Below are positions 8,603 through 17,817 of a DNA stretch of 64,000 nucleotides, piece after piece. The DNA lies in contig WKFJ01000004.1 in NCBI GenBank assembly GCA_014872785.1, positions 162,838 through 226,837 on the forward strand, in the 5' to 3' direction. Numbering within the stretch: the stretch's first letter is position 1; each line of letters starts with the position of its first letter. The DNA comes from Alteromonadaceae bacterium. GTDB lineage: Bacteria > Pseudomonadota > Gammaproteobacteria > Enterobacterales > Alteromonadaceae. Below the pieces are notes generated by a model, which saw only the letters and a program-made list of their open reading frames with translations, searched no databases and was not told where the DNA came from. Made by a program: the position numbers and the translations under genes.

Positions 8603-9607
8603 TTAACGGCGACTTTGTTTCATTCTGCGGCTTTGCTCTTGTCGCTTTTGGTTACGCTTTTCTTTGCGATCCAGTTTATCTGGTGTAAGTGAGCCGTCTT
8701 TAAATCTTTGTTTACGCTTAGCCTTCTCTGCGGCTTTCTTCTCGGCCGCCTCGCGTATTTCAATTTTTTCCTGAACGATCATATCAGGTGTTTCCAGGGT
8801 TATCCGCCCCAGCTTTCCTGCCTGCAGTTCCGTTAACAGCACCTCACAGATTTTATGCAAGTTGACTCTACCGCCTTTCATAATTGCACCGCGGCTTTTT
8901 GCTGCGGCTTCTAAAAATTCAATTTCGGTATTGGGCAACTCATCCAGCTTAAAGCGCGCTTTAATTTCCTCGGGGTAAGCTTTAATCAGATAATCTGCTG
9001 CATAAAAACCCACATCGTCGAATTCCATAGCGGTATTTTTGACTGCACCGGATGCGGCAAGACGATAAATAGAATTGGGGTTTTCCAGTTTTGGCCAGAG
9101 CACACCTGGCGTATCATAAAGCACAATGCCCTGACCAATGTTAATACGTTGCTGGGACTTGGTCACAGCAGGCTCGTTACCCGTTTTCGCGATTGTACGT
9201 TCAGCCAGAAGATTAATTAATGTTGATTTACCAACATTAGGAATGCCAGTAATCATGGCATTGATCGACTTAACCGAAGCGTGTTTTTGCGCACAAATAC
9301 TCTGCACGAGTTCGATGATTTGTTTGCTGTTTTCCGGGTTATCAGTGGATGTCGTGATAGTTTTTACACCACGCTCACTTTCCAGGTGAGCTTGCCATTG
9401 TGCTGTCAACACTGGATCTGCCAGATCAAATTTATTCAGTATTTTTAGGACTGGTTTATCACCTCTCACCTTGGTAATGTCTGGATTTTCGCTTGAATAA
9501 GGAATACGCGCATCGAGCACTTCGATAAGGATATCAACCTGACTTATCGACTCGTTTATTTCTTTAAGGGCTTTATGCATGTGCCCCGGGAACCAATGTA
9601 ACGCCAC
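8603..9607 (-). CDS. Circularly permuted GTPase, YlqF/RbgA-like
   Basis: A ribosome-assembly GTPase with the circularly permuted motif order: WFPGHMHKALKEI at the N-terminus, G4 LNKFDL near residue 55, then G1 GIPNVGKSTLINLL near 120 and G3 DTPGVLWP near 165. The C-terminus is a long Lys/Arg-rich tail (about 290-334) likely to contact rRNA. The start chosen is the GTG at 9605-9607, giving VALHWFPGHM. It is preceded by AGGA at 8-bp spacing, whereas the longer frame would need a TTG with no ribosome site. The family is known to act in late 50S assembly in Bacillus; the gammaproteobacterial role is by analogy. Confidence 0.88.
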   Translation of the reverse strand: MALHWFPGHMHKALKEINESISQVDILIEVLDARIPYSSENPDITKVRGDKPVLKILNKFDLADPVLTAQWQAHLESERGVKTITTSTDNPENSKQIIELVQSICAQKHASVKSINAMITGIPNVGKSTLINLLAERTIAKTGNEPAVTKSQQRINIGQGIVLYDTPGVLWPKLENPNSIYRLAASGAVKNTAMEFDDVGFYAADYLIKAYPEEIKARFKLDELPNTEIEFLEAAAKSRGAIMKGGRVNLHKICEVLLTELQAGKLGRITLETPDMIVQEKIEIREAAEKKAAEKAKRKQRFKDGSLTPDKLDRKEKRNQKRQEQSRRMKQSRR

Positions 9608-9727
9608 CCAAATTGTCCTGTAACAACTCAACTGACGATAAGTCTACTGTATTTAGGCTCTAAATGGGATTGTTGTGGGTACACGACATCATAAAAGCAT
9701 AAAAAGGGTCGGAGCCGTTTTAAATCT

Positions 9728-9900
9728 AGCCGACTTAAACCCAGGCTACGCCTGCGGTCAAATTAACTGAATTACTTGGTAGTAGAAATTGTGTTTACGG
9801 TAGGTTGACCACTTCCCTGTTACCCACCCAGACTCGACGTCCTGTCGAGTCGTGCGTTGGTTTTCGAGTCATTACCTATTACTCGAAATTCAAAAGGTGA
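9728..9900. repeat. Dispersed structured repeat, copy 2
   Basis: Second copy of the element at 3322-3495. The hairpins are kept with changes on both arms: here CAGGC-TAC-GCCTG replaces the first stem, GACTCGAC-GTCCT-GTCGAGTC lengthens the second to 8 bp, and TTCGAGTCAT/ATTACTCGAA has one mismatch. It ends about 20 bp after the stop of the GH3 gene, in the same orientation relative to its minus-strand neighbour as copy 1. The remainder of 9608-9918 contains no gene. Confidence 0.8.
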
Positions 9901-9918
9901 ACTGCATGGTTCTTTAAT

Positions 9919-12105
9919 CTAATCTTCAATTCTAAATTCGCCGGTAAGATCACCTATCAAGACATCAATCTTTCTTGCCTCCACGACATAATTGAGTTCT
10001 TCGTCATACAGACCTAACTCTGCCGGTGTAAGTGTCAATTGAACCGTTTTACTCTCGCCAGGTTCTAGCTGAATTCGACGAAATGCTTTTAAGGATTTAA
10101 GTGGCCGCGTCACTGTTGCAAACTGATCACGCAGATATAGCTGCACTATATCTTCTCCTGCACGTTCGCCGGTATTAGTGACAGTAACACTCACCGTGAT
10201 GTCTTCTCCGGATTTCACCATCGTAGGGACGCACAGCTCCGAGTAGGCAAAGGATGTGTAGCTTAACCCAAAGCCAAATTCGTAAAGAGGTTCGTAACGC
10301 GTCCAGACTTCATCACTTTGGTAGCTTCTTGCGTTATAAACACAAGGCACCTGAGAGCCGTCTTGCGGAAAGCTGATGGGTAGTTTTCCTGATGGGTTGG
10401 CATCGCCAAACAAGATATCAGCGGTCGCAGCTGCTCCTTCAGTGCCGGGAGAGTAAATCCACAATAGCGCAGATACATGTTCATGAGCCCAATTCATTTT
10501 TAATGGACGCCCAATCATCGACACCATAACCACGGGGATCTCAGTAGCGACAGAGGCTTTTAACATCGCCTCTTCCTCTTCCTCCAATGCCAGATCAAAA
10601 GAATCTCCGGTCCATTCGGCGTGGGGTTCTTCACTGATAACAGCAATACAAACATCGAAATCTTCTTTGTTCAGGTTGAGAGCAGTCAACTCTTCGGTGC
10701 TAGCGGCATAGGTAATTGTTGTGTCATGGGACACCGAGGTTTTAATGGCATCCAACAAAGTAGCGCAAGACAAATCGTCTTCCTCTGCGCTCGCCCATCC
10801 CAAGGTCCACCCTGCGCATAAATGCCGTTTACTGTTGGCGGACTGCCCCGTGACTAAGACAGATTTAAGGTTTTTCTTCAGTGGGAGAAGGTTATTGTCA
10901 TTTTTAAGCAAGGTGATTGACTCAGTCGCCAATTGTTTCGCTAGTTTTTTGCTTTCATCATTGCCGACCCGGACGGACGCTTGCTGAATGTTCACTGGGT
11001 CTGCATCAAACAACCCGAGCTTATATTTGGTTAGCAGAATATTGCGCACGGCCTGATCGACTCGTTCCATTGCGATACTACCTTCGCGTACTGCGGACTC
11101 CATAGTATCTACCGCAGCGATGTTACACACGGCCATGTTCATGTCCAAGCCTGCATTGAAGGAACGAATAAGTGAATCGCGTCGGCTGGTTACAACTTTA
11201 TGGCGGCTGTAAAGACGCTCAACATCTTCCCAATCAGACATGGTAATGCCTTTAAACGCCATTTTGTCTCTTAACAATCCGGTCAGTAGCTTTTTGGATA
11301 CCGGCACCGGCACGCCATTCACATCTGCACCGTTAACCATCATGGTAAGCACATCTTCTTCAATAGCAGCTTCAAATGGCGGCGCATGCATCTCTAATAG
11401 CACGCGATCAGACAAATCCGCCTGAGTCCTGTCCATACCGTTTCGCGACTCACCGTAACCCAAAAAGTGCTTGGCACATGCAGCTAAATTACCGGACGAC
11501 TGCATACCTTTGACCAACGCTCGAGCTACCTGAGACGCTAAAAAAGGATCCTCACCCAAAGATTCATACACTCTGCCCCAACGCACGTCTCTGGCAGTAT
11601 CAATGGTGGGTGAAAAATTAAGATTAAAGCCCAATGCCGATAGTTCCGCGCCAACAGTGCTAGCGTACTGTTCCGTTAACGCCGGATTCCAGGTGCCGGC
11701 CACCGCTAAATTGTGCGTGTAGATGGTAGAACCTTTCATAAAGTTCACGCCATGCACGGCGTCTATGCCATACATCATGGGTATCTTCAGACGGGTTTTA
11801 CGATTCTGTTCAGAGACTTTATTGATGTACGTAGCCCAAGCCTTAGCCGACCCATCTTCTATCTGCGAGGCTCCACCAAATAAAAAAGCACCAATGTGAT
11901 ACTCCTCCAGTAGCATGCTGAGATACTTTGGATCATCGACACCGTCATAGCTCTCACCAAACTGTTCACTGGTGCGCTCATCTAAACAAAAACAAGGTTC
12001 AATCATGACGCACTGACCGAGCTTTTCCCTAATGGTCATTGAAGATAAAAGTGTTTCCACCTTCTCGTAGAACGGATGATTTGGCGTAGTTGAATCTGTT
12101 TTCAT
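9919..12105 (-). CDS. Glycoside hydrolase family 3 beta-glucosidase
   Basis: A 728-residue GH3 enzyme that releases glucose from the non-reducing end of beta-glucosides. The TIM-barrel domain carries GRVYESLGEDPFLASQ near residue 177, KHFLGYGESRNGMDRT near 212 and the nucleophile Asp at about 291 in GITMSDWEDV. The alpha/beta sandwich domain follows (DVCIAVISEEPHAEWTGDS), then a C-terminal fibronectin type III-like domain (VTVTNTGERAGEDIVQLYL). There is no signal peptide, so it is probably cytoplasmic. It is divergent from the GH17 gene; together they suggest beta-1,3-glucan (laminarin) use, with GH3 finishing oligosaccharides. Substrate is inferred from that neighbour. Confidence 0.92.
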   Translation of the reverse strand: MKTDSTTPNHPFYEKVETLLSSMTIREKLGQCVMIEPCFCLDERTSEQFGESYDGVDDPKYLSMLLEEYHIGAFLFGGASQIEDGSAKAWATYINKVSEQNRKTRLKIPMMYGIDAVHGVNFMKGSTIYTHNLAVAGTWNPALTEQYASTVGAELSALGFNLNFSPTIDTARDVRWGRVYESLGEDPFLASQVARALVKGMQSSGNLAACAKHFLGYGESRNGMDRTQADLSDRVLLEMHAPPFEAAIEEDVLTMMVNGADVNGVPVPVSKKLLTGLLRDKMAFKGITMSDWEDVERLYSRHKVVTSRRDSLIRSFNAGLDMNMAVCNIAAVDTMESAVREGSIAMERVDQAVRNILLTKYKLGLFDADPVNIQQASVRVGNDESKKLAKQLATESITLLKNDNNLLPLKKNLKSVLVTGQSANSKRHLCAGWTLGWASAEEDDLSCATLLDAIKTSVSHDTTITYAASTEELTALNLNKEDFDVCIAVISEEPHAEWTGDSFDLALEEEEEAMLKASVATEIPVVMVSMIGRPLKMNWAHEHVSALLWIYSPGTEGAAATADILFGDANPSGKLPISFPQDGSQVPCVYNARSYQSDEVWTRYEPLYEFGFGLSYTSFAYSELCVPTMVKSGEDITVSVTVTNTGERAGEDIVQLYLRDQFATVTRPLKSLKAFRRIQLEPGESKTVQLTLTPAELGLYDEELNYVVEARKIDVLIGDLTGEFRIED

Positions 12106-12274
12106 AATTTGCTGTATCTATTTGATGCTAATCTGCTGACAGTTTTAAAATAAAACATGACGACAAAAAAATCTTAGATTTCATTGCACCACAAGTCCAA
12201 TTCACCGCATTGTGTCGACGCTCGAGTATATCCTCTGTTAGTTTTTGAACTCATTTTTTGGTGAGAAGGCAGTC

Positions 12275-12307
12275 CTGCATTCAAATGCGGTTCTGTATTC
12301 GAATGCG
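12275..12307. promoter_or_regulatory. Tandem near-palindromic repeat upstream of GH17
   Basis: Two 15-bp units, CTGCATTCAAATGCG (12275-12289) and CTGTATTCGAATGCG (12293-12307), repeat with an 18-bp period. Each is centred on a palindrome (CATTCAAATG; ATTCGAAT). They lie 28 bp before the GH17 start, between the two divergent glycosidase genes, and could be operator sites for an unidentified regulator. They could also just be a duplication within the leader. Confidence 0.4.
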
Positions 12308-12334
12308 CCAACAATAAAGATAAGGTTAAGGGCT

Positions 12335-13519
12335 ATGAGCAAATCAGCCGCAGAGATTCTGGGAAATCCGGATTACCAAGCAATATCCTATGGCGGATAC
12401 CGTGAAAATACGCGAGATATTCAACCGACCGTAGAGGATATAAAAGATGACATGCGGATATTGCATGCAATGGGGATTCGCATCATTCGCGACTACAACG
12501 TGCAGCTACCGCATGCAGGAAACGTCTTGCAGGCCATTCGTGAAATAAAGGACGATGAACCTGAATTTGAAATGTACGTGATGCTGGGTGCCTGGATTGA
12601 TTGTCAACACGCCTGGACAGAGCAAGAGCCCAATCATGATATCGAAAGCACACAAGCCAACGCAGCAGAGATTCAAAGGGCTATCGACCTGACCAATGCA
12701 TATCCAGACATCGTAAAGATCATCGCTGTTGGTAATGAGGCAATGGTGCGCTGGGCAACTAGTTATTTTGTAATGCCAGAAGTTATCCTAAAGTGGGTTA
12801 ATCATCTTCAGGATATGAAAAAGTCTGGCGATTTACCAGAAACGCTATGGATTACCAGTTCAGACGACTTTTTATCCTGGGGTGGTGGCGATCCGGACTA
12901 CCACACACCTGCGTTAGAAGCGTTGATAAAGGCTGTTGACTATGTATCAATGCATACTTATCCCATGCACAACTCCCACTACAATCCTGAGTTTTGGCTA
13001 GTGCCCGAAGAAGAACAGGCACTCTCTGAACAAGCAAGAATTGAAACCGGCATGTTGCGCGCTAAGCAATTTGCTGTAAAGCAATTCAAAAGCGTTGAGG
13101 AGTATGTTCACAGTATTTCACCCAACAAACCGGTACACATTGGCGAGACAGGGTGGGCCACCACCTGCAACGACAACTACGGTGCTGACGGTTCGCGAGC
13201 AGCAGATGAATACAAGGAAGGTTTATATCACAAGCACATGCGCGAATGGTCAAATCAAAACAATGTCAGTTGTTTCTATTTTGAAGCCTTTGACGAGTGC
13301 TGGAAAGACCAAGGCAATGAGCTTGGTTCCGAAAACCACTTTGGTCTAATCAACTTAAAAGCGCAGGCCAAATTTGCTTTGTGGGAGTTGGTAGATAATG
13401 GGGTATTTGATGGGCTAACGCGGGGTGGTAAACCCATTACTAAAAGCTACAACGGAGACCAGCAAGCATTGATGGAAGAAGTTGAGAGTCTGCCCTTTCA
13501 CTACGAACCAGCTCAATAG
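12335..13519 (+). CDS. Glycoside hydrolase family 17-like beta-1,3-glucanase
   Basis: A 394-residue protein with the GH17 barrel pattern. It opens with ISYGGYRENTRD near residue 15. The acid/base Glu is in KIIAVGNEAMVRW near 134, and the nucleophile Glu in HIGETGWATTC near 270, the family's ETGW signature. GH17 enzymes hydrolyse or rearrange beta-1,3-glucans. There is no signal peptide, so action in the cytoplasm on imported oligosaccharides, or on an internal glucan, is implied. The ATG at 12335 was chosen because AAGG lies just upstream and the 30 extra residues of the longer frame derive from a DNA repeat. Adjacent and divergent to the GH3 gene. Confidence 0.82.
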   Translation: MSKSAAEILGNPDYQAISYGGYRENTRDIQPTVEDIKDDMRILHAMGIRIIRDYNVQLPHAGNVLQAIREIKDDEPEFEMYVMLGAWIDCQHAWTEQEPNHDIESTQANAAEIQRAIDLTNAYPDIVKIIAVGNEAMVRWATSYFVMPEVILKWVNHLQDMKKSGDLPETLWITSSDDFLSWGGGDPDYHTPALEALIKAVDYVSMHTYPMHNSHYNPEFWLVPEEEQALSEQARIETGMLRAKQFAVKQFKSVEEYVHSISPNKPVHIGETGWATTCNDNYGADGSRAADEYKEGLYHKHMREWSNQNNVSCFYFEAFDECWKDQGNELGSENHFGLINLKAQAKFALWELVDNGVFDGLTRGGKPITKSYNGDQQALMEEVESLPFHYEPAQ

Positions 13520-13543
13520 TTTTGGACAATTAAACTGCACCAT

Positions 13544-13566
13544 TCACGCCACTTTCAGTGGCGTGA
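13544..13566. terminator. Stem-loop between convergent GH17 and AraC genes
   Basis: TCACGCCACT and AGTGGCGTGA make a perfect 10-bp stem with a 3-nt loop, 24 bp after the GH17 stop. No T run follows on either strand, so it is a probable 3' stabilising or weak terminating structure rather than a classical terminator. Confidence 0.45.
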
Positions 13567-13684
13567 GCCAGAATCTCACTATCTAATTCCAGCTCTTAGA
13601 TGGGAACTATAAGACCGAAAAATATGCCGATTTTATTGCACCTGAAAAACAACAACTTTCAAATTTTAAATTGGTCAGAATAAT

Positions 13685-14680
13685 TCAGTCGTTTAACTTT
13701 CGATGTTCACCCGGTGAATTACCCGTCAGACGTTTAAAGCCTCGACAAAAACCGTTACTACTTGCGTAACCCAATCGCTCAGCAACCTGACTCAAAGACA
13801 AATCACTATGTCGTAACAATGACACTCCCAGACGAACACGTGTTTCATCCAATAGTTGTTGAAAATTGGTTTGTTCTGCAGCCAGGTTGCGTTGCAACTT
13901 GCTTTTGCTCATATATAAACGTTGAGCAATGTAGTTACTGTTACACAACTCCTGTCCGAGATACTGTCGAATCAGCTTAGTTACCATTTTGCTGAATCCT
14001 CCATGCATTCTCTGTTTTGCAAGCTCCGCCAACGCTTGCTGATGTAATTCAAGCATTTGCGAATCGGCAGTAACAAGGGGGATTGCCAATTGAGAATGTT
14101 TGATGCGTACACTATTTTGTGACCTATCAAAGCTAACTGGGCAATTTAATAGAACTTCATACTCCTTTTGGAGCATCATCTCTTTTCGAGTCAGTTCAAC
14201 TGCATTAAATTGAATACTATTGCGGGTGAGCCAGCGGAAGAAATTCAGGAAAGTCATAACTGAAGCATCAATGGACAAAGGGCTAGCGGGTAATTCATCA
14301 CCTATATTATTGAGCACTACTTCCAAATCGTGTTCATGCTCAACCATCACAAAGTCCAATGCATCTGCCAGTAAATGCTGATGATTTAATAGTAAACGGA
14401 TACTGTCACCAACGTTTTGGCTGGACATCATAGCGTAGGAAACAACACCTATACTCCCTGGCTTTACGCTTTGTCCGACTTTCAGTCCCAATAAGGGATC
14501 ATTACTTATATCAAGAGCGACATTCCAAAGACGTGTCATGTCATCTTGAGTAATCTGCATCAGTTCAGGTTCGAGAATTTGGATCCCTACTTTTTGATTT
14601 AACAAAGTAATGTCAAACCCAGCGTTTTGCATATAATCAATAAGGGCTTGGTACCAACCGAACCGGGTAAACTTTGACAT
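13685..14680 (-). CDS. AraC-family regulator with arabinose-binding-type N-terminus
   Basis: A 331-residue regulator. Residues 1-200 match the long N-terminal 'Arabinose_bd' domain of the OruR/AliR type (IDYMQNAGFDITLLNQKVGI; VGQSVKPGSIGVVSYAMMSS). Residues 230-331 are the AraC helix-turn-helix pair, ending in LSLSQVAERLGYASSNGFCRGFKRLTG (shown here as VAERLGYASSNGFCRGF). It starts 38 bp downstream of the Mpo1-like gene stop on the same strand, so it may be the third gene of the hydrolase/Mpo1 operon and act on that operon or on fatty-acid-related genes. The ligand is unknown. Confidence 0.88.
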   Translation of the reverse strand: MSKFTRFGWYQALIDYMQNAGFDITLLNQKVGIQILEPELMQITQDDMTRLWNVALDISNDPLLGLKVGQSVKPGSIGVVSYAMMSSQNVGDSIRLLLNHQHLLADALDFVMVEHEHDLEVVLNNIGDELPASPLSIDASVMTFLNFFRWLTRNSIQFNAVELTRKEMMLQKEYEVLLNCPVSFDRSQNSVRIKHSQLAIPLVTADSQMLELHQQALAELAKQRMHGGFSKMVTKLIRQYLGQELCNSNYIAQRLYMSKSKLQRNLAAEQTNFQQLLDETRVRLGVSLLRHSDLSLSQVAERLGYASSNGFCRGFKRLTGNSPGEHRKLND

Positions 14681-14718
14681 TACTCTCCCAATACAGACGT
14701 TGTAGTAGCTTACGGCCT

Positions 14719-15066
14719 CTAATTATTTATCTTATGCGTCTGTTTAGCCAATCGCAGTTTTTCGGCTAATTGCCCTGTTACAGCACCCTTCAACATTACC
14801 CAGTCACTTATAAAACTATACAAAGGAAATTGGAAAGTCGCAGGCTTGTTTTTCTCAAAAAAGAAATGCCCTATCCAGGCAGGTCCGTAGCCTATTAGAG
14901 GCAAGAACCAGAGCAATAGCCATGAGTGTGTAGCGATTATTCCTATACTAGATATCAATACCAGGGAACTGGAAAAATAATGCAAACCACGACATATACT
15001 GTTGTCGTGTTCGCTTAGATAATATCGGTAAAAGTCTTGAAAGCTGTTGAAATTGCTTTGTGCCAT
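14719..15066 (-). CDS. Mpo1-like (DUF962) membrane protein
   Basis: A 115-residue membrane protein of the DUF962/Mpo1 family. Signatures are FYRYYLSEHDNSICRGLHYF near residue 12, with the conserved His residues of the YxxxH..R..H arrangement, and then WIGHFFFEKNKPATFQFP near 64. Two or three hydrophobic segments lie between 30 and 62. The yeast member Mpo1 is an iron-dependent dioxygenase acting on 2-hydroxy fatty acids during phytosphingosine breakdown; the bacterial role is not settled. It lies 22 bp downstream of the alpha/beta hydrolase on the same strand and is probably co-transcribed. Family confident, substrate unknown. Confidence 0.82.
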   Translation of the reverse strand: MAQSNFNSFQDFYRYYLSEHDNSICRGLHYFSSSLVLISSIGIIATHSWLLLWFLPLIGYGPAWIGHFFFEKNKPATFQFPLYSFISDWVMLKGAVTGQLAEKLRLAKQTHKINN

Positions 15067-15088
15067 AAGTTAATTCTCCAGAAAAAAC

Positions 15089-16075
15089 TCAAGCAGTTTC
15101 ATCAGAAGTCAGCCATTCGGCAATCGCTTTATTCACGATTTCGGGCTGTTCACGATGTAAAAAATGCCCCGCGTTTTCAACTAACTGCCAGTTAAAATAA
15201 GCTTCAGGATCGAACAGATCGGTTTGTCTGGGGAGCATTTCTCGGCGCATGTCCTGCTGACCACAAAGCACTCTGGTAGGCACCAATATTGTATTGTTTA
15301 ATCGATCCCAAATATGACTTAATTGCGGATCTCGATATTTGCTTTGAAGCGCCGCGCGATAATAAGCCAACGTATCTGTAACACTTGTTCCCTTCAACAT
15401 AGAAGTGACAATATGATCAATGTGTTGTTGATCAGTTAGGGTGTGTTGATTGTCTCTGGAATGAGTCCAGACACGCCATAACCATTTTAGAAATTTACCT
15501 TTACGAGCCCTGATTAATAACTCGGGGATACCTGGCAATTGAAACAAAAACCAGTGAAAGGAACGGATCACATGCTTTGGTGAAGACTTAAGTGTGCGCA
15601 TAATCTCCACCGGATGAGGCACTGCCAGCAGTACCGCACGCTTCACCAAATGTGGAAATGCGCCAAGAACTCCATATCCAATGGCGGCTCCCCAATCCTG
15701 GCCCACCAAATACGCAGGCTTACCTTCGTTTAACACTTGAATGAGTTGCGCAATATCATTGGCAAGCGTTGCGCGATCAAAATAACTACCTGATTCTGTT
15801 TGGGTGGGTAGGTAGCCTCGCGTGAAAGGAACAATAACGCGATACCCCTGCTGGCTAAAATAACGGATTTGATGTTCCCATGAGTAAGCATTATCAGGGT
15901 ATCCATGAATCAGAAGTAGCATAGGGCCATGCCCTGCTTCAAGGTAACAATACTCAGCATCGTTTACTCTACAATATTTATGCTCAGCATAATCAATATC
16001 GTGGATGACTGCGTTTGAATGGTCGACGCAATCTGAATCTCTAACGATTTGCTCTGTAGGTATAACTTTGTTCAT
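15089..16075 (-). CDS. Alpha/beta hydrolase, epoxide-hydrolase-like
   Basis: A 328-residue soluble hydrolase. The oxyanion-hole motif LIHGYPDNAYSWEHQ is near residue 55, the nucleophile elbow VGQDWGAAIGY near 124 carries Asp rather than Ser (as in epoxide hydrolases and haloalkane dehalogenases), and the catalytic His is in ENAGHFLHREQP near 302. There is no signal peptide. It heads an apparent operon with the Mpo1-like protein and an AraC regulator, which suggests action on a lipid-derived substrate; that is inference. The 240 bp upstream (16076-16320) hold no gene, only the terminator of the next operon. Confidence 0.85.
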   Translation of the reverse strand: MNKVIPTEQIVRDSDCVDHSNAVIHDIDYAEHKYCRVNDAEYCYLEAGHGPMLLLIHGYPDNAYSWEHQIRYFSQQGYRVIVPFTRGYLPTQTESGSYFDRATLANDIAQLIQVLNEGKPAYLVGQDWGAAIGYGVLGAFPHLVKRAVLLAVPHPVEIMRTLKSSPKHVIRSFHWFLFQLPGIPELLIRARKGKFLKWLWRVWTHSRDNQHTLTDQQHIDHIVTSMLKGTSVTDTLAYYRAALQSKYRDPQLSHIWDRLNNTILVPTRVLCGQQDMRREMLPRQTDLFDPEAYFNWQLVENAGHFLHREQPEIVNKAIAEWLTSDETA

Positions 16076-16240
16076 ATCATCACCAATTAATATTGACTGA
16101 TGAAATAATAATCGAAAATGACGCCAAATAATGATCTTAAATGGTCATATCTTTATCTTTTGAGGTCAATATGCATTTATTGGGGGGTTACGCTCAACTC
16201 TACCTAGAGCGTTGATGAACTCCGGTTACGACAAATCAAA

Positions 16241-16272
16241 AAAATCCGATGACCAAGGTACATCGGATTTTA
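16241..16272 (-). terminator. Rho-independent terminator of the lipoprotein operon
   Basis: AAATCCGATG (16242-16251) and CATCGGATTT (16261-16270) form a perfect 10-bp stem. On the minus strand the stem is followed by a T run, placing it about 50 bp after the stop of the diheme cytochrome gene. Confidence 0.85.
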
Positions 16273-16320
16273 TGACAAGTGTCAAGAACTAGAAAAAAGC
16301 GCTACGCCCACTTTTGCATA

Positions 16321-17802
16321 CTAGCCCTGACAAGCTATGTAGTTCATTCTAGCTATCCACTCTCGAACCAGCTCTACACCTTCCTGATGAATAGTTGCTC
16401 GGCCTAATTCCGGCATCTTATGCCTTGGATCTGTGGTATTGACCCTGAACAACAAATACGACTCTTCCGGTTTGCCGGGCACAATATCGTAGGTGTAGTC
16501 TTGATGACCACCAGCAACAGGCACCTTACAAATACCAAACTTCACCAGATCGTCTTCTACGGCTCGTTGATATTCCAACTGCAGCCCGCTGGCACCGGCA
16601 GCACCTGCACCATTTTGTCGGTGGCAATGGGCGCAATTCACATCAAGATAGGCCTTCGTCAAGTCGTGTATCTGAGTGTCAGCCAATGCACTTACATCAA
16701 GCGCGTCAGTAAACGCCATGGGGTTTTCTATATCCGAGAAGTCGGGCAGTCCTTCCAACAAGCCGTTGTCAGCCATAAAACTTAGCTGGTTTTGAATGCC
16801 TGAAGCGTATTCGTGATCCATATTTAAAAATCGAGCTTTGGGACCAATAGGGATTATCTCAGCGCTATTGCTATCGGATTTGGCGTGACAACTGGTGCAA
16901 GATGCAGCTTTTGGCACAACATAGGTAAACTCTAGAGCATTGCCCTTGTGAGTCACTTGCATGTTGTCCACGCGTTTTCCGGCTATGGCTAAAGTTGCGT
17001 CCGATTCGTCCGCCCAATAGTAAGGCAATGCTACCCAGCCCTCACTGCGATGAATCAAGAGTCGAGTTTCGATAATCGTTTCCGCACCGTCGCGATCGCT
17101 GGTGTTAGCAGGCATAGCGAAGGTCTTGGTGATCACCGTCCCCACCGGAAACGCAAAAACTTCAGACTGGGTATATGTCATCTTGGTGTTTTCAGGCAAG
17201 AAGATAAAGCGGTACTTGCTCGCATAGTCGGTAAACAACGCGGTAGAGAGCTCATAAAGTACGCCGTTTTCATTGGGATTCGCTGTGGGATCTTGAGCAT
17301 TGTCGAACAAGTTGTAGTCAGACAAACGGCCACAATTGTGGTTCATCAATGCATCCCAGTTGATACCATCACCGCTAGTTTCGCAATTTCCCGTTGAGCC
17401 AACAGCGTTGTCTTGGTTGTCGCCAATACCGTCTCCATCAGAGTCATACCACTCAGTGGGATCATTGGGAAAAGCATCGCTGTTATCACCGACACTGTCT
17501 CCGTCAGAGTCGGTGGTTTCGGTTGGGTCATAGGGAAAGGCATCACTGTTATCGCCTACGCCGTCATTGTCCTGATCCGCCCATTCAGTCGGGTCATCAG
17601 GAAAGACATCGGCATTGTCGCCCACCGCATCGCCATCCCGGTTAGAAGTTTCAGAAGGATCACGAGGAAATGCATCTGCTGCATCAGGTACCCCATCTCC
17701 GTCGCTGTCCAAAGGCACTGCTTTGGAATCGCTTTCTCCGCAGCCTGATAACGCCAGCAGCAGTAACAGGCTGGCAATCATTCGAAATCGTTTAGCATTC
17801 AT
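16321..17802 (-). CDS. Lipoprotein with Ca-binding repeats and diheme cytochrome c domain
   Basis: A 493-residue exported lipoprotein (lipobox LALSGC). Residues 30-135 carry about five thrombospondin type 3-like repeats of 21-23 residues, each with a DxDxDGxGD Ca-binding core and AFPxDPTE; the DNA repeats with a period near 66 bp. A globular domain follows, then two heme-c sites, CTSCH near 303 and CAHCH near 393, with a likely distal Met in HKMPELGRA near 464. This matches, from memory, the SO2930-type diheme cytochrome family (TIGR03806), which is found beside beta-helix proteins like the upstream gene here. No enzymatic role is established. It starts 15 bp after that gene's stop. Confidence 0.83.
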   Translation of the reverse strand: MNAKRFRMIASLLLLLALSGCGESDSKAVPLDSDGDGVPDAADAFPRDPSETSNRDGDAVGDNADVFPDDPTEWADQDNDGVGDNSDAFPYDPTETTDSDGDSVGDNSDAFPNDPTEWYDSDGDGIGDNQDNAVGSTGNCETSGDGINWDALMNHNCGRLSDYNLFDNAQDPTANPNENGVLYELSTALFTDYASKYRFIFLPENTKMTYTQSEVFAFPVGTVITKTFAMPANTSDRDGAETIIETRLLIHRSEGWVALPYYWADESDATLAIAGKRVDNMQVTHKGNALEFTYVVPKAASCTSCHAKSDSNSAEIIPIGPKARFLNMDHEYASGIQNQLSFMADNGLLEGLPDFSDIENPMAFTDALDVSALADTQIHDLTKAYLDVNCAHCHRQNGAGAAGASGLQLEYQRAVEDDLVKFGICKVPVAGGHQDYTYDIVPGKPEESYLLFRVNTTDPRHKMPELGRATIHQEGVELVREWIARMNYIACQG

Positions 17803-17817
17803 GATCTATTTCCCGCT

